Source: Parolsenella sp958406235 (GTDB taxonomy: Bacteria > Actinomycetota > Coriobacteriia > Coriobacteriales > Atopobiaceae). From it: a stretch of 64,000 nt of DNA. The first letter of the stretch is position 1. Every line of letters begins with the position of its first letter. A program made the translations under genes and the position numbers. This document shows, piece by piece, positions 48,936-58,103 of this stretch. Where the stretch lies: positions 372,001 to 436,000 of the forward strand of contig NZ_JBCLNF010000001.1 of assembly GCF_039062465.1 (NCBI RefSeq), given 5' to 3'. The notes under the pieces were generated by a model. It worked only from the letters and a program-made list of their open reading frames with translations. It ran no database searches and was not told the origin of the DNA.

Positions 48936-50240
48936 CTAAATGGATTCAGAATCCCCCACCTGATAAGGTACGAGTGTCGCAGCCATACGAGCGGAGACTC
49001 TAGCCGTGACGAGCAAGCCCCCGCCTTGATACTGCTCGCGGATAACCTGGCAGCGCTCGTGAACCATCTTCATGAGAATGCCCTTTTCATAAGGAATTAA
49101 CGCCGTAAGGGTCGTATCTCCAGCGCTCGCCTCCTCCGCGATCCTGTGAAGGAGCGCTGCCAAACCCGTTTCCTCTTCAGCAGATACGAATACAGCATCA
49201 GAGTGATAGGTGCGAAGGCTCGAAAGACCATCAGCATCGAGCAAATCGCACTTGTTGAACACGAGCACTCGACGAATGTCCTTCGCCCCTATCTGATCGA
49301 GAATCTCGTTGACGGCGTCACGCTTCTTCTCCCAATTGGAATCACTAGCGTCAACGACCTCAAGGACAAGATCGGCCGCCTTCACCTCGGCAAGAGTGGA
49401 CTTAAAGCTCTCGATAAGGCTCGTGCGTAGCTTTTGAATAAAACCGACCGTATCGGTAAGAGTTATCTTGCGTCCTTCAGCCAAATCGATAGAACGAGTC
49501 GTGGGGTCAAGCGTCGCAAATAGCTCATCCTTTGCATAGACGCCAGAATCGGTCAGTGCATTAAGCAAGGTTGACTTGCCGGCATTCGTATAGCCCGCCA
49601 ACGCAACGCGCCAAACACCTGAATCCCAACGCGCCTTGCTCTGCGTCTCACGTCTGGTCTCGAGTTTTACAAGTTCGCGCTTCAGCGCGGAGATTCTATC
49701 CCTGACCAGCCTGCGATCAACCTCTAGCTGGCTCTCTCCCTGGCCAAACCTGCTACCAATACCTCCACGAGTCTGCTCGCCCATGAGATGGCTCCACATG
49801 CCACGAAGGCGCGGAAGCAGATACTGCAGCTGAGCGAGTTGGACCTGGAGCCGGCCCTCTCTGGTCTTGGCATGCCTGCCAAAGATATCGAGAATGAGGG
49901 CCGTTCGATCAATGACCTTAACAGGCTCACCAAAGGTTCGCTCAAGATTTGACTGCTGAGACGGCGAGAGCTCATCGTCAAACACAACTACATCGACATC
50001 GAGTCTGCGAACCGCAGCGGCGATCTCCTCGGCCTTACCGGAGCCAACGAACGTCTTCGGAGAAGGGGCGTCGAGTTTTTGAGTCTCCCGTCCAACGACC
50101 ACACCATCTGCAGTAGCAACGAGTCTCTCGAGCTCATCGAGGGAGTCAGCCATGGGCCAATCGCCCTTACCAGTATCCACTCCCACTACGAGAGCTCTTT
50201 CTGGAACCGGAGCCGTCTCAATATACTTGAATCTCGGCAT
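48936..50240 (-). CDS. hflX: GTPase HflX
   Basis: Ribosome-associated GTPase that splits stalled ribosomes. 434 aa. N-terminal HflX domain: TFVGSGKAEEIAAAV, VVFDDELSPSQQSNLE; then the helical linker GGIGSRFGQGESQLEVDRRLV. G domain: AGYTNAGKSTLLNAL, DTVGFI, NKCDLL. It is the last gene of the miaB-miaA-hflX order, which is common in bacteria. It converges with the DUF1624-like gene, 12 bp apart. Confidence 0.95.
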   Translation of the reverse strand: MPRFKYIETAPVPERALVVGVDTGKGDWPMADSLDELERLVATADGVVVGRETQKLDAPSPKTFVGSGKAEEIAAAVRRLDVDVVVFDDELSPSQQSNLERTFGEPVKVIDRTALILDIFGRHAKTREGRLQVQLAQLQYLLPRLRGMWSHLMGEQTRGGIGSRFGQGESQLEVDRRLVRDRISALKRELVKLETRRETQSKARWDSGVWRVALAGYTNAGKSTLLNALTDSGVYAKDELFATLDPTTRSIDLAEGRKITLTDTVGFIQKLRTSLIESFKSTLAEVKAADLVLEVVDASDSNWEKKRDAVNEILDQIGAKDIRRVLVFNKCDLLDADGLSSLRTYHSDAVFVSAEEETGLAALLHRIAEEASAGDTTLTALIPYEKGILMKMVHERCQVIREQYQGGGLLVTARVSARMAATLVPYQVGDSESI

Positions 50241-50271
50241 GACCGACCACCTCTAAGAAACGAAAGACTTG

Positions 50272-51216
50272 CTAGCTTCGATAGCGAGAGCGGACATCGG
50301 ATACGATAAGATCAACCGCCTCATCAGGGGAAACGGCATCGAAATCGATCCAGTTCGCCCGCCCGTCTCTACGGAGCCACGAAAGCTGTCGCTTTGCATA
50401 GCGGCGCGTTCGCCGCTTAATCAATTCGACAGCCTCATCCAGGCTAATCTCGCCATCAAGATATTCCAGGATCTCTTTATATCCAATAGCCTGACGGGCC
50501 GTTAGGTCAACACCAAAACCCCTGGAGACAAGCCCCTCAACCTCAGATATGAGGCCTTGCTCGACCATCATGTCAACGCGCTGGTTGATACGAGCGTAAA
50601 GCCTATCCCTGTCCATGGTGAGAGCCCATATCCTAGCGTCATAGCGAGGCCTTCGGACACGGAGATTCTCAAGCTGAGCGGAATACTTGACTCCTTGGTC
50701 AAGCATTTCAAGAGCGCGGACCACTCGCTTGGAATTATTAGGGTGAATTGCCTCCGCTCCGAGAGGGTCACGTTCGTAGAGGAGGTTCCAAATCGCTTGT
50801 GAACCCTTGTCCTCTAGCATTTGCTCATAGCGACCACGAGTGACGCCATGAGTTTCCCCGGTCGGGAATTTCATCTCGTCAATGACGGCGTCAAGATAGA
50901 GGCCCGTTCCACCACAAAGAACTGGGGTAACTCCGGTGGCCAGACGCTCATCTATGAGCTTTCTGCAATCCTCTTGGAACCTCGCAACGGAATAGTCCTC
51001 GTCGATACCTACGACATCGACCATCTGCAGCGGAACACGCCTCTCTTGAAGTGGCGTCTTAGCAGTACCGATATCCATGCCGCGATAAACTTGCATGGAA
51101 TCAACCGAGATGACGTCACTCCCAAGCTCAAGCGCGACGAGTTCAGAAAGTGAGCTCTTACCGGAGGCAGTAGGCCCAACAATGCAGACAACGGGACCTC
51201 TCAGCCCCTCACTCAC
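50272..51216 (-). CDS. miaA: tRNA dimethylallyltransferase
   Basis: Adds the isopentenyl group to A37 of tRNAs reading UNN codons, using DMAPP from the MEP pathway. 314 aa. P-loop CIVGPTASGKSSLSE, DSMQVYRGMDIGTAK, GGTGLYLDAVID, and the C-terminal QAIGYKEILEYLDGE and TRRYAKRQLSWLRR blocks. The GTG at 51216 gives a 4-base overlap with miaB (GTGA) and has SD GGGGAG; the upstream start at 51252 would overlap more and adds non-family residues. MiaB, which acts on its product, is just upstream. Confidence 0.93.
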   Translation of the reverse strand: MSEGLRGPVVCIVGPTASGKSSLSELVALELGSDVISVDSMQVYRGMDIGTAKTPLQERRVPLQMVDVVGIDEDYSVARFQEDCRKLIDERLATGVTPVLCGGTGLYLDAVIDEMKFPTGETHGVTRGRYEQMLEDKGSQAIWNLLYERDPLGAEAIHPNNSKRVVRALEMLDQGVKYSAQLENLRVRRPRYDARIWALTMDRDRLYARINQRVDMMVEQGLISEVEGLVSRGFGVDLTARQAIGYKEILEYLDGEISLDEAVELIKRRTRRYAKRQLSWLRRDGRANWIDFDAVSPDEAVDLIVSDVRSRYRS

Positions 51217-52580
51217 CTGGGCTCCCCTACCATTGGTCCGCGTAGATACCAAGTGCGTGCTTCCTCGACCTTCACTTCAACAAGCTTGCCGATGAGGGAA
51301 TCGGGTTCGACGCCTTCCGGAGCACGGAAGTGAACGGTCTTATTCTTCGGGCTATGACCGACGAGGACATCGCCATCGCGCTTCGAAACACCCTCCACAA
51401 GCGCCTCGACAGTGCGACTAAACTCGACCTGATTGGCATCGAACGCCTGCTGGGCGACAAGCTCAGCCAAGCGATCGAAACGCTCCTGAATTACCTCGCG
51501 GGGAGTCGGGTCATCTATTTCCGCAGCTGGGGTACCGGGACGCTTCGAATAGATGAAGGTGAACGCAGACTCAAAGCCGACCTCTTTCACGAGAGAGAGG
51601 GTCTGCTCAAAGTCTTCCTCGGTCTCACCGGGAAAACCAACGATGATGTCCGTCGAGAGCGCGATTCCTGGCATTGCGGACTTAATCTGGTCAGTGAGGG
51701 CAAGGTAATCCTCACGCGAATAGTGACGGTTCATGGCCTTAAGAACGCGCGTGGAGCCACTCTGAACCGCAAGATGGAGCTGCGGCATGACAGCAGGAGT
51801 CTCGGCCATCGCAAGAATTGTCTCGGGCGAGAGATCCTTAGGGTGAGAACTCGTGAATCGAATGCGTTCGATGCCGGTCTCCCCCACCGCACGCAGAAGC
51901 TCGGCAAAACGGGGTGAGCCATAGCGCTGGCGACCGAAAGAGTTGACGTTCTGGCCAAGAAGGCAGACTTCGCGAACACCATCTTCACGAAGGCGACTCA
52001 CTTCGTCGACAATATCCTCGAAAACGCGATCCCTTTCCCTGCCACGGACATACGGCACGATGCAGTAGCTGCAGAAGTTGTTGCAACCCGTCATGATGGG
52101 AACCCAAGCATGCCAAGGAGTCTCACGCCTACTTGGGAGGTCGCTGGAAAAGCCGGGATCGTCCTCGCTCACGTCCGCCTGAACAGACTTGCCGTTGCCC
52201 TCAAGCGCACCGACGAGCAGCTCGGGAAGGCTGGAGATGGCCCGAGTACCAAAGACCACATCGACGTTCTTCATGTGTTTACGAATGTTTTCGCCATCCC
52301 TCTGGGCAATACATCCTCCGATGGCGACAAGCCTACGCCCACTCGGCGGCACCGGAGCGCTCACCATGGCAGAAACCTGGCCGTACAGATGGGTATCCGC
52401 CTTCTCGCGAACACAACAAGTCATAAAGACGACGATATCCGCCTCATCGGGCGAGGCAACTTCGATACAGCCGCACGACCCAAGCACGCCAGAAACGCGC
52501 TCAGAGTCATGAAGGTTCATCTGACATCCGAAGGTCTTAACGTGATACGTAAGACCAGCAAGAGAACGAGAAGCTTCCAC
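51213..52580 (-). CDS. miaB: tRNA-2-methylthio-N6-dimethylallyladenosine synthase MiaB
   Basis: Radical-SAM methylthiotransferase, 455 aa. The N-terminal UPF0004 domain holds three Cys (FGCQMNLHDSE, MTCCVREKA, GGCIAQ); the radical-SAM Cys are in GCNNFCSYCIVPYVRGRE; a C-terminal TRAM domain follows (GHSPKNKTVHFRAPE). The GTG at 52580 overlaps the spoVS stop (TAGTG); the longer reading frame to 52616 lies in spoVS. RimO at 59 kb is its paralogue. Confidence 0.95.
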   Translation of the reverse strand: MEASRSLAGLTYHVKTFGCQMNLHDSERVSGVLGSCGCIEVASPDEADIVVFMTCCVREKADTHLYGQVSAMVSAPVPPSGRRLVAIGGCIAQRDGENIRKHMKNVDVVFGTRAISSLPELLVGALEGNGKSVQADVSEDDPGFSSDLPSRRETPWHAWVPIMTGCNNFCSYCIVPYVRGRERDRVFEDIVDEVSRLREDGVREVCLLGQNVNSFGRQRYGSPRFAELLRAVGETGIERIRFTSSHPKDLSPETILAMAETPAVMPQLHLAVQSGSTRVLKAMNRHYSREDYLALTDQIKSAMPGIALSTDIIVGFPGETEEDFEQTLSLVKEVGFESAFTFIYSKRPGTPAAEIDDPTPREVIQERFDRLAELVAQQAFDANQVEFSRTVEALVEGVSKRDGDVLVGHSPKNKTVHFRAPEGVEPDSLIGKLVEVKVEEARTWYLRGPMVGEPR

Positions 52581-52897
52581 TACGCAACCACCGATCCAGC
52601 GCCCTGCTCGATGCAAGTGGCATCCGCAGGAGTAAGCCTATGAACATAAATTGCAATACGAATTGCCGTGCGACTCTGGCCGTCAATGTCGATATCTGAG
52701 AAAGTCGGGGCGCAGGAGATGTCATAACCAGTAGGAATCAAGAATCCACGCGCAATTGCGACGGCCTTGATAGCCTGGTTAACAGCGCCGGCACCCACAG
52801 ACTGGATATTGACCGGCACGCCATCCTTCACCATACCTGCAATGGCACCCGCAACAGAGGCGGGAGACGATTTGCTCGAGACCTTTAGGTAGTCCAT
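52580..52897 (-). CDS. spoVS: SpoVS-family small RNA/DNA-binding protein
   Basis: 105 aa. LKVSSKSSPASVAGAIAGMV, VNIQSVGAGAVNQAIKAVAI and LIPTGYDISCAPTFSDIDID match SpoVS, an Alba-like fold. Usual length is about 86; there are about 20 extra residues at the C-terminus. No sporulation genes are visible, so the role is non-sporulation; the neighbourhood with rny is known also from Deinococcus-Thermus and Firmicutes. It is coupled to miaB. Confidence 0.9.
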   Translation of the reverse strand: MDYLKVSSKSSPASVAGAIAGMVKDGVPVNIQSVGAGAVNQAIKAVAIARGFLIPTGYDISCAPTFSDIDIDGQSRTAIRIAIYVHRLTPADATCIEQGAGSVVA

Positions 52898-52993
52898 GGG
52901 TAAAGCTCCTGTCGTGTACTGGAATAATTCGAGTGCTGTTGTGCTGTGATAGTTAGTGATGGAACTGCGATGAAACGCGCAGGATTTGCCGCG

Positions 52994-54109
52994 TCAGTCT
53001 TCTTTTTCAAGGTCAAACGTTACGACCACCTTATCATGCGAGACGCTAATCCTCGGATCACCAGCAAGGGCGAGGTAATAGCGCTCAGACAATAACGAGA
53101 AGTCACGCTCCATAATACGCGCGAATTCCTCGGTGTCGTCTTTAGAAATACGAAGGCCCCTACGATCGCGCGTAAGATCGATTTCCTTTGGACCAGGGGT
53201 GCCACCCTGATGAGTAAGCCTATTTGCGACCGATCTGAGAGGCTTAATTTGACCGGCTAGTATGCGGTGGGCAGTCCGCTCCGAAATGTAGAGCCCAAGT
53301 GATTCGGCGATAGAAGCGAGCTCATGGGCATCCCCAGCAACAGCAGGACGATCAATCACTCTAACCTCATCGATATCATCTACGAATAGAAGGCGAGAGC
53401 GATCCGGCGATTCATTGGTAAGCGCGCGCATAGTGGCAAGTACCTCTGCCGCAGATCCGAGATACACTTCGCACACGCCACGCTCTTCCAACGCAAATTC
53501 GCAGCTCGTTCGTATTATGTTTTTGGGACCACGAAGTCGAGGTTCGCCTTCGTCTCCGCGGCCGATAGTCGGCCACGTACTTTGATCCTTGCGCTCGGTC
53601 AAAGCCGTCGTGTCCGATACAACACGAATGGAAGAGCCGAGTCCCACGCCAGAAGCCATGACATCGGAGCTCTTAGAATTCTCACGAATGGAGAACAGGG
53701 CCATGCCTCTTCCATGCACGCCCCATCTGTCCATATGCACAGAATCGAGCTTGGATGTAACGCGCGCATCGAAAATCTTCTTGCGCATGGAATCAGGAAG
53801 ACCAGAGCCATCGTCAATCATGACGATGCTACGCTCGTCACCTTCGCGATTTGTAGCTACGAATATGGTGTGGGCACCGGCGTCACGAGAGTTGCGAAGC
53901 ATCTCAATGACAACGTCCTCGGCACAGCGAATGTCATGCTTCGCCTGCCTTCGCTCCGCCTCGCCGACACGAAGCCTGACGAAGCCGTTGCCCAAGGACT
54001 CTTCAACCCTAATGGCGGAATCCCCTGAGACGCTTGCAACGAAATCAGCGAGCGAGGGAGTCCCCTTCGAGGCCCCCTCGCTCACGAAATCTGTTCTATC
54101 TTCAGCCAT
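52994..54109 (-). CDS. GHKL-superfamily ATPase of unknown role
   Basis: 371 aa. An Hsp90/MutL/histidine-kinase-type ATP site: N-box EMLRNSRDAGAHTIFVATN (about 69-87), G1 VMIDDGSGLP (about 96-105), G2 GVHGRGMALFSIREN (about 128-142). The order and spacing fit MutL/Hsp90 rather than histidine kinases, and no DHp or receiver domain is seen. The remaining 220 residues show no domain I recognise; RHTHQGG-like and LTRDRRGLRISKDDTEEFAR segments suggest a mixed fold. It lies 17 bp after rny and 96 bp before spoVS on the same strand, pointing to RNA- or DNA-related partners. Function unknown. Confidence 0.8.
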   Translation of the reverse strand: MAEDRTDFVSEGASKGTPSLADFVASVSGDSAIRVEESLGNGFVRLRVGEAERRQAKHDIRCAEDVVIEMLRNSRDAGAHTIFVATNREGDERSIVMIDDGSGLPDSMRKKIFDARVTSKLDSVHMDRWGVHGRGMALFSIRENSKSSDVMASGVGLGSSIRVVSDTTALTERKDQSTWPTIGRGDEGEPRLRGPKNIIRTSCEFALEERGVCEVYLGSAAEVLATMRALTNESPDRSRLLFVDDIDEVRVIDRPAVAGDAHELASIAESLGLYISERTAHRILAGQIKPLRSVANRLTHQGGTPGPKEIDLTRDRRGLRISKDDTEEFARIMERDFSLLSERYYLALAGDPRISVSHDKVVVTFDLEKED

Positions 54110-54126
54110 TCGATGGTAAATGACGT

Positions 54127-55689
54127 CTACTTGGCAACGTCGACAGCGCGAGATTCGCGAATGACAACGACGCGGACCTGACCGGGATACTCCATCTCGT
54201 CCTCGATCTGCTTGGCGATGTCATGGGCAAGCACCGTGGCCTCAGCGTCAGAGATCTTCTCGGGCTGCACCATGACATGAAGCTCACGACCGGCCTGCAT
54301 GGCATAGGTACGCTCAACGCCCTCATGGGCGTTCGAAATCTCCTCGAGCTTCTGGAGACGCTTGATGTAGGTCTCAGCGCTCTCGCGGCGAGCACCGGGA
54401 CGAGCGGCGGAAACGGCGTCAGCGGCCATCACGAGCTGATCAAGGATGGTGTTAGGCTCAACGTCTGCGTGGTGAGCCTCGATAGCGTGTACGACCTCAG
54501 GGCGCTCGCCATAACGACGGGCAAGATCCGCGCCGATAACGGCGTGCGGTCCCTCAACCTCGTGGTCGATCGCCTTACCGATGTCGTGGAGAAGTCCGGC
54601 GCGCTTGGGAAGCGTCGGGTCGAGACCGAGCTCAGAAGCCATGATGCCGCAAAGCTCAGAAACCTGCTTAGAGTGCGAGAGGACATTCTGTCCAAAGGAA
54701 GTGCGATAGCGGAGAGCACCGAGCGTCTTTACGATCTCGGGGTGAAGATCATGGATCCCAGCGTCGAAAGCTGCCTGCTCACCAGCCTCCTGAACCCTCT
54801 GCTGCACGAGAGTCTCCGCCTTCTTATACATCTCCTCGATGCGGGCGGGGTGGATACGGCCATCTGCGATAAGGTTCTCGAGAGCAACGCGAGCCGTCTC
54901 GCGGCGAACGGGCTCAAAGCTGGAGAGAAGCACCGTCTCAGGCGTATCGTCAATCACGAGAGAAACACCGGAGACCTGCTCGAAAGTGCGAATGTTTCGA
55001 CCCTCGCGACCGATGATGCGGCCCTTGAGGTCATCGGAAGGAATGTGAACCGTGGTTACCGTGACCTCACCGGCCTGATCGGCAGCACAACGCTGAATGG
55101 CAGTGGTGACGATCTCGCGAGCGGTCTTGTCCGCCTGGGCGCGGGCACGCTGCTCACTCTCGCGAAGAATCTGCGCCTCCTCGCGAACAGTATCCTTGCG
55201 GACGCGATCGAGAAGCTCCTTGTGCGCCTCGTCAGTGGAAAGGGCTGCAATACGCTCGAGCTCGGTGGTCTGCTGCTTCATGAGCTCGTCAAGGTCAGAC
55301 TGGCGGCGGTCAAGCTGGCCGGCCTGGCTAGAGAGCTGGTGCTCACGACGGTCAAGAGCGTCATTGCGGCGATCAAGAGACTCTTCGCGCTGCATGATGC
55401 GGCTCTCCATGGAACGAAGCTCGCTCTTACGCTGCTTCTCCTCAGCCTCGGCGGCCTGGCGCTGCTTGAGGATGTCTTCCTTAGCGGCGAGAACAGCCTC
55501 CTTCTTCGTGGTCTCAGCCTGACGCTCTGCATCGTGGGTAATCTGCTTGGCCTTCTCCTCGGCCTCAGAAACCTGACGATTTGCATCCTGTACTCGAGCG
55601 GAATTCTGGCCGTTGACGACGAAGTGCGAAATTGCAAAACCAATTGCGAGCGCAACAAGCGCTGCGATAACGACGATCTCGATGCCCAT
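54127..55689 (-). CDS. rny: Ribonuclease Y
   Basis: Membrane-anchored endoribonuclease that starts mRNA decay. 520 aa. One N-terminal TM (IVVIAALVALAIGFAISHFV), a long coiled coil (about 30-200), a KH domain with GRIIGREGRNIRTFEQVSGV, and an HD domain with HSKQVSELCG and LLHDIGKAIDHE. Rich in Glu/Gln/Arg in the coil. A 339-bp region with a palindrome and repeats lies upstream. Confidence 0.97.
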   Translation of the reverse strand: MGIEIVVIAALVALAIGFAISHFVVNGQNSARVQDANRQVSEAEEKAKQITHDAERQAETTKKEAVLAAKEDILKQRQAAEAEEKQRKSELRSMESRIMQREESLDRRNDALDRREHQLSSQAGQLDRRQSDLDELMKQQTTELERIAALSTDEAHKELLDRVRKDTVREEAQILRESEQRARAQADKTAREIVTTAIQRCAADQAGEVTVTTVHIPSDDLKGRIIGREGRNIRTFEQVSGVSLVIDDTPETVLLSSFEPVRRETARVALENLIADGRIHPARIEEMYKKAETLVQQRVQEAGEQAAFDAGIHDLHPEIVKTLGALRYRTSFGQNVLSHSKQVSELCGIMASELGLDPTLPKRAGLLHDIGKAIDHEVEGPHAVIGADLARRYGERPEVVHAIEAHHADVEPNTILDQLVMAADAVSAARPGARRESAETYIKRLQKLEEISNAHEGVERTYAMQAGRELHVMVQPEKISDAEATVLAHDIAKQIEDEMEYPGQVRVVVIRESRAVDVAK

Positions 55690-55896
55690 AGTGACTCCTA
55701 GGAAAACGTTTGGTGAGGGTGTTCAGGAAACCGTCCCACAATGAGACAGAGCCCACCATCCGAGCGAATCCCGGCGTCTATGCTTATGCGAACATCGCAG
55801 GTACATGAACAAAGAGTACGTCTGCCGCGATTATGCCGGCGGACGGGATAAACCCAAATGGTTGTTCTATTTTATGGTTAACCGAATAATCAGTCA

Positions 55897-55998
55897 ACGT
55901 TATGTAACGTCCCCCATCAAGTGCGAACAAGTGCGAAAGCGGATGGCCGCAGCTCGCCGCAAATGCTGTGCATGACACCCGCAGCTCGTGGCAAATGC
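55897..55998. repeat. Palindrome and paired 20-mers upstream of rny
   Basis: The 339 bases between recX and rny have no plausible gene. ACGTTA-TG-TAACGT (55897-55910) is a perfect palindrome. CCGCAGCTCG-CC-GCAAATGC (55947-55966) recurs at 55979-55998 with two changes, 32 bp apart (three helical turns), each followed by CATGA/CATGAATG-like bases. These could be regulator binding sites. Confidence 0.5.
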
Positions 55999-56028
55999 CA
56001 TGAATGGCGCCCTCTGTCTTAAGTGGAA

Positions 56029-56616
56029 TTAAAACGCGCCATCTTCTCGAGCTCTGGACAAATAATCTGAAACGACAGACGTGCAAACGGAAATTGGATA
56101 CCCCTTAGAGCAGAGGAACCTCACGAGCTTCTGGTATGGATTCTTCTCAGGGATACGCTTTCGCTCGAGGAGTTCGAGAGCGCGGTCCTCAGGGTTCTCG
56201 TCATCAAGAAACTCCTCAGGCCAGCCAGCGACGTCAGACAACGTTACGCCACGATGCGCAAGCTCGCGCTCGATACGAACTGGCCCCCAGCCAGCAGATA
56301 GCTTCATGCGAATAAAGGAGCCTGCAAACCTCTCATCATTGATAATCCTGAGAGTGATTGCCTTTTCGATAGCACGACGCGCACAGTCACGCGTAAAGCC
56401 ATCTCTAACGAGCTTGTCCTCGGCCTCCTTGGACGAATATTCCCTGCGAGAAACCATGTCGACCAAGCGCTCCCAGGCACAGGTAATCCCAAGCTCGCGA
56501 ATCTTATACATGAGCTCGGCATGGCTCTGCGGCTCTTGGGAATCCGCTGATTCAAGCTTCCTGGCTACGGGCACGGGAATATATAGGTCATCGAAACCCT
56601 CTGAGGATACTATCAC
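56029..56616 (-). CDS. recX: Recombination regulator RecX
   Basis: Modulates RecA filaments. About 195 aa if it starts at the GTG at 56616. Three-helix RecX repeats are visible: RREYSSKEAEDKLVRDGFTR, AGWGPVRIERELAHRGV and NPYQKLVRFLCSKGYPISVC. The open frame continues upstream through a strong terminator-like hairpin to a GTG at 56745 overlapping the recA end (239 aa); that longer form is possible but would translate the hairpin. Order recA-recX is standard. Confidence 0.8.
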   Translation of the reverse strand: MIVSSEGFDDLYIPVPVARKLESADSQEPQSHAELMYKIRELGITCAWERLVDMVSRREYSSKEAEDKLVRDGFTRDCARRAIEKAITLRIINDERFAGSFIRMKLSAGWGPVRIERELAHRGVTLSDVAGWPEEFLDDENPEDRALELLERKRIPEKNPYQKLVRFLCSKGYPISVCTSVVSDYLSRAREDGAF

Positions 56617-56672
56617 CTTGGGCTTACGCTGGCCCAGGGCAGCTGCTCTGTCTGGATAGGTCGCAGACCAAC

Positions 56673-56713
56673 AAAAGCCGGAGGACGCATGATGCTCATG
56701 CGGCTCCCCCGGC
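56673..56713 (-). terminator. Terminator between recA and recX
   Basis: Imperfect stem 56677-56692 with 56696-56713 (loop TGC, one mismatch and one bulge, GCCGG/CCGGC base), followed on the minus strand by TTTT. It lies 22 bases after the recA stop. Confidence 0.65.
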
Positions 56714-56734
56714 TTGATGGCCTTGCGAACACGA

Positions 56735-57847
56735 CTACTCGGCACTGTCAGCCTCGGTCGAGGCGTCCTCAGGAGAATCCTCCTCTGGGGCGTCAATAAG
56801 GCCCACGGCAACCCTCACGCGGTTCTCGATCTCTTCACGCAGATCCGGGTGGCTGCGGAGCATCTCCTTGGCGGCCTCTCGTCCCTGCCCAAGGCGCTCG
56901 CCTTCGTAGGTATACCAGGCGCCAGACTTATTAATGACGTTCTTCTCGACGCCAAGGTCAAGAATCGAGCCCTCCTTCGAGATGCCCGTGCCATACATGA
57001 TGTCAAACTCGGCAACCTTAAACGGAGATGCGACCTTGTTCTTGACGACCTTCACGCGAACGCGGTTGCCGATGATATCGCCGCCCTGCTTGATGGAGTC
57101 AACACGACGGATATCCATACGAACGGATGAGAAGAACTTGAGGGCGCGGCCACCCGGCGTTGTCTCGGGGTTGCCGAACATGACGCCAATCTTCTCACGA
57201 AGCTGGTTGATGAAAATACAGGTCGTGTTCGATTTGGAGAGAGAACCGGCAAGCTTACGGAGAGCTTGGCTCATAAGTCGAGCCTGAAGGCCAACCGTGG
57301 TATCACCAATCTCGCCCTCGATCTCAGCCCTGGGAACAAGGGCGGCGACGGAGTCGACAACTACGACATCGATCGCACCAGACCTGACAAGCATGTCGCA
57401 AATCTCAAGCGCCTGCTCACCGGTATCCGGTTGGGAGATCAGGACCTCGTCGATATCAACGCCAATACGGGCGGCATAGCCAGGATCAAGAGCATGCTCC
57501 GCGTCGATAAAGGCAACGACGCCGCCCATGGCTTGAGCCTCCGCAAGGATCTCAAGGGAAAGGGTGGTCTTACCAGAGGACTCAGGACCATAAATCTCAA
57601 TGATGCGACCACGCGGAACGCCGCCGATGCCAAGCGCGGTGTCAAGGGCAATGGAGCCAGTGGGAATGGCATCAACGTGGAGGTCTGGGCCGCCATCACC
57701 GAACTTCATGATTGCGCCTTTGCCAAACTTCTTCTCGATCTCCGCAGTTGTGGATTCGATCATCTCCTCGCGAGCCTTGCCCGTGGTGGGCGCATGAATC
57801 TCGCGAGACGTACCGCTGGACTTTGCCATTTCCTCGTTCCCTTCCAT
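56735..57847 (-). CDS. recA: Recombinase RecA
   Basis: 370 aa if started at the ATG at 57847, which has SD GGAGGA five bases upstream. ATPase P-loop YGPESSGKTTLSLEI, EHALDPGYAARIGVD, loop L2 INQLREKIGVMFGNPETTPG and KFFSSVRMDIR are all canonical. The C-terminal tail is acidic (APEEDSPEDASTEADSAE). The start is uncertain because the predicted transcription start falls at about 57854, inside the SD; the next ATG, 57829, would give 364 aa. An SOS box lies in the promoter. Confidence 0.96.
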   Translation of the reverse strand: MEGNEEMAKSSGTSREIHAPTTGKAREEMIESTTAEIEKKFGKGAIMKFGDGGPDLHVDAIPTGSIALDTALGIGGVPRGRIIEIYGPESSGKTTLSLEILAEAQAMGGVVAFIDAEHALDPGYAARIGVDIDEVLISQPDTGEQALEICDMLVRSGAIDVVVVDSVAALVPRAEIEGEIGDTTVGLQARLMSQALRKLAGSLSKSNTTCIFINQLREKIGVMFGNPETTPGGRALKFFSSVRMDIRRVDSIKQGGDIIGNRVRVKVVKNKVASPFKVAEFDIMYGTGISKEGSILDLGVEKNVINKSGAWYTYEGERLGQGREAAKEMLRSHPDLREEIENRVRVAVGLIDAPEEDSPEDASTEADSAE

Positions 57848-57860
57848 TGTCGTCCTCCAT

Positions 57861-57889
57861 ATAGTACGCGAACGTTCGTTCGTGGTCAA
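57861..57889 (-). promoter_or_regulatory. recA promoter with SOS box
   Basis: Minus strand: TTGACC (57889-57884), 17-bp spacer, TACTAT (57866-57861). The spacer holds CGAACGAACGTTCG (57882-57869), a perfect CGAAC-N4-GTTCG SOS box. The 214 bases further upstream (57890-58103) show no gene. Confidence 0.8.
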
Positions 57890-58103
57890 CAGAACGGGGA
57901 AAGCGTATAACGAGGAAACCCGACACTACCTTGCAACCCTCAGACAGAAACCTGACACCCCAGCTCAGGGTCATCATGAAGACAGAAAGACACCGCCCGC
58001 AAATCTACGAACGGTGCCTTATTAAGCCCAAATGGCAAACCTTACAAACCAAAGAATTAAGGTTGACCAGAGTGCGATTAGGAGACACGGCCTTCAAAGC
58101 GAA

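Noticed and set aside
54223..55701. 492-aa + strand reading frame opposite rny
   Set aside because: Leu/Ser-rich antisense shadow; rny is fully conserved on the other strand.
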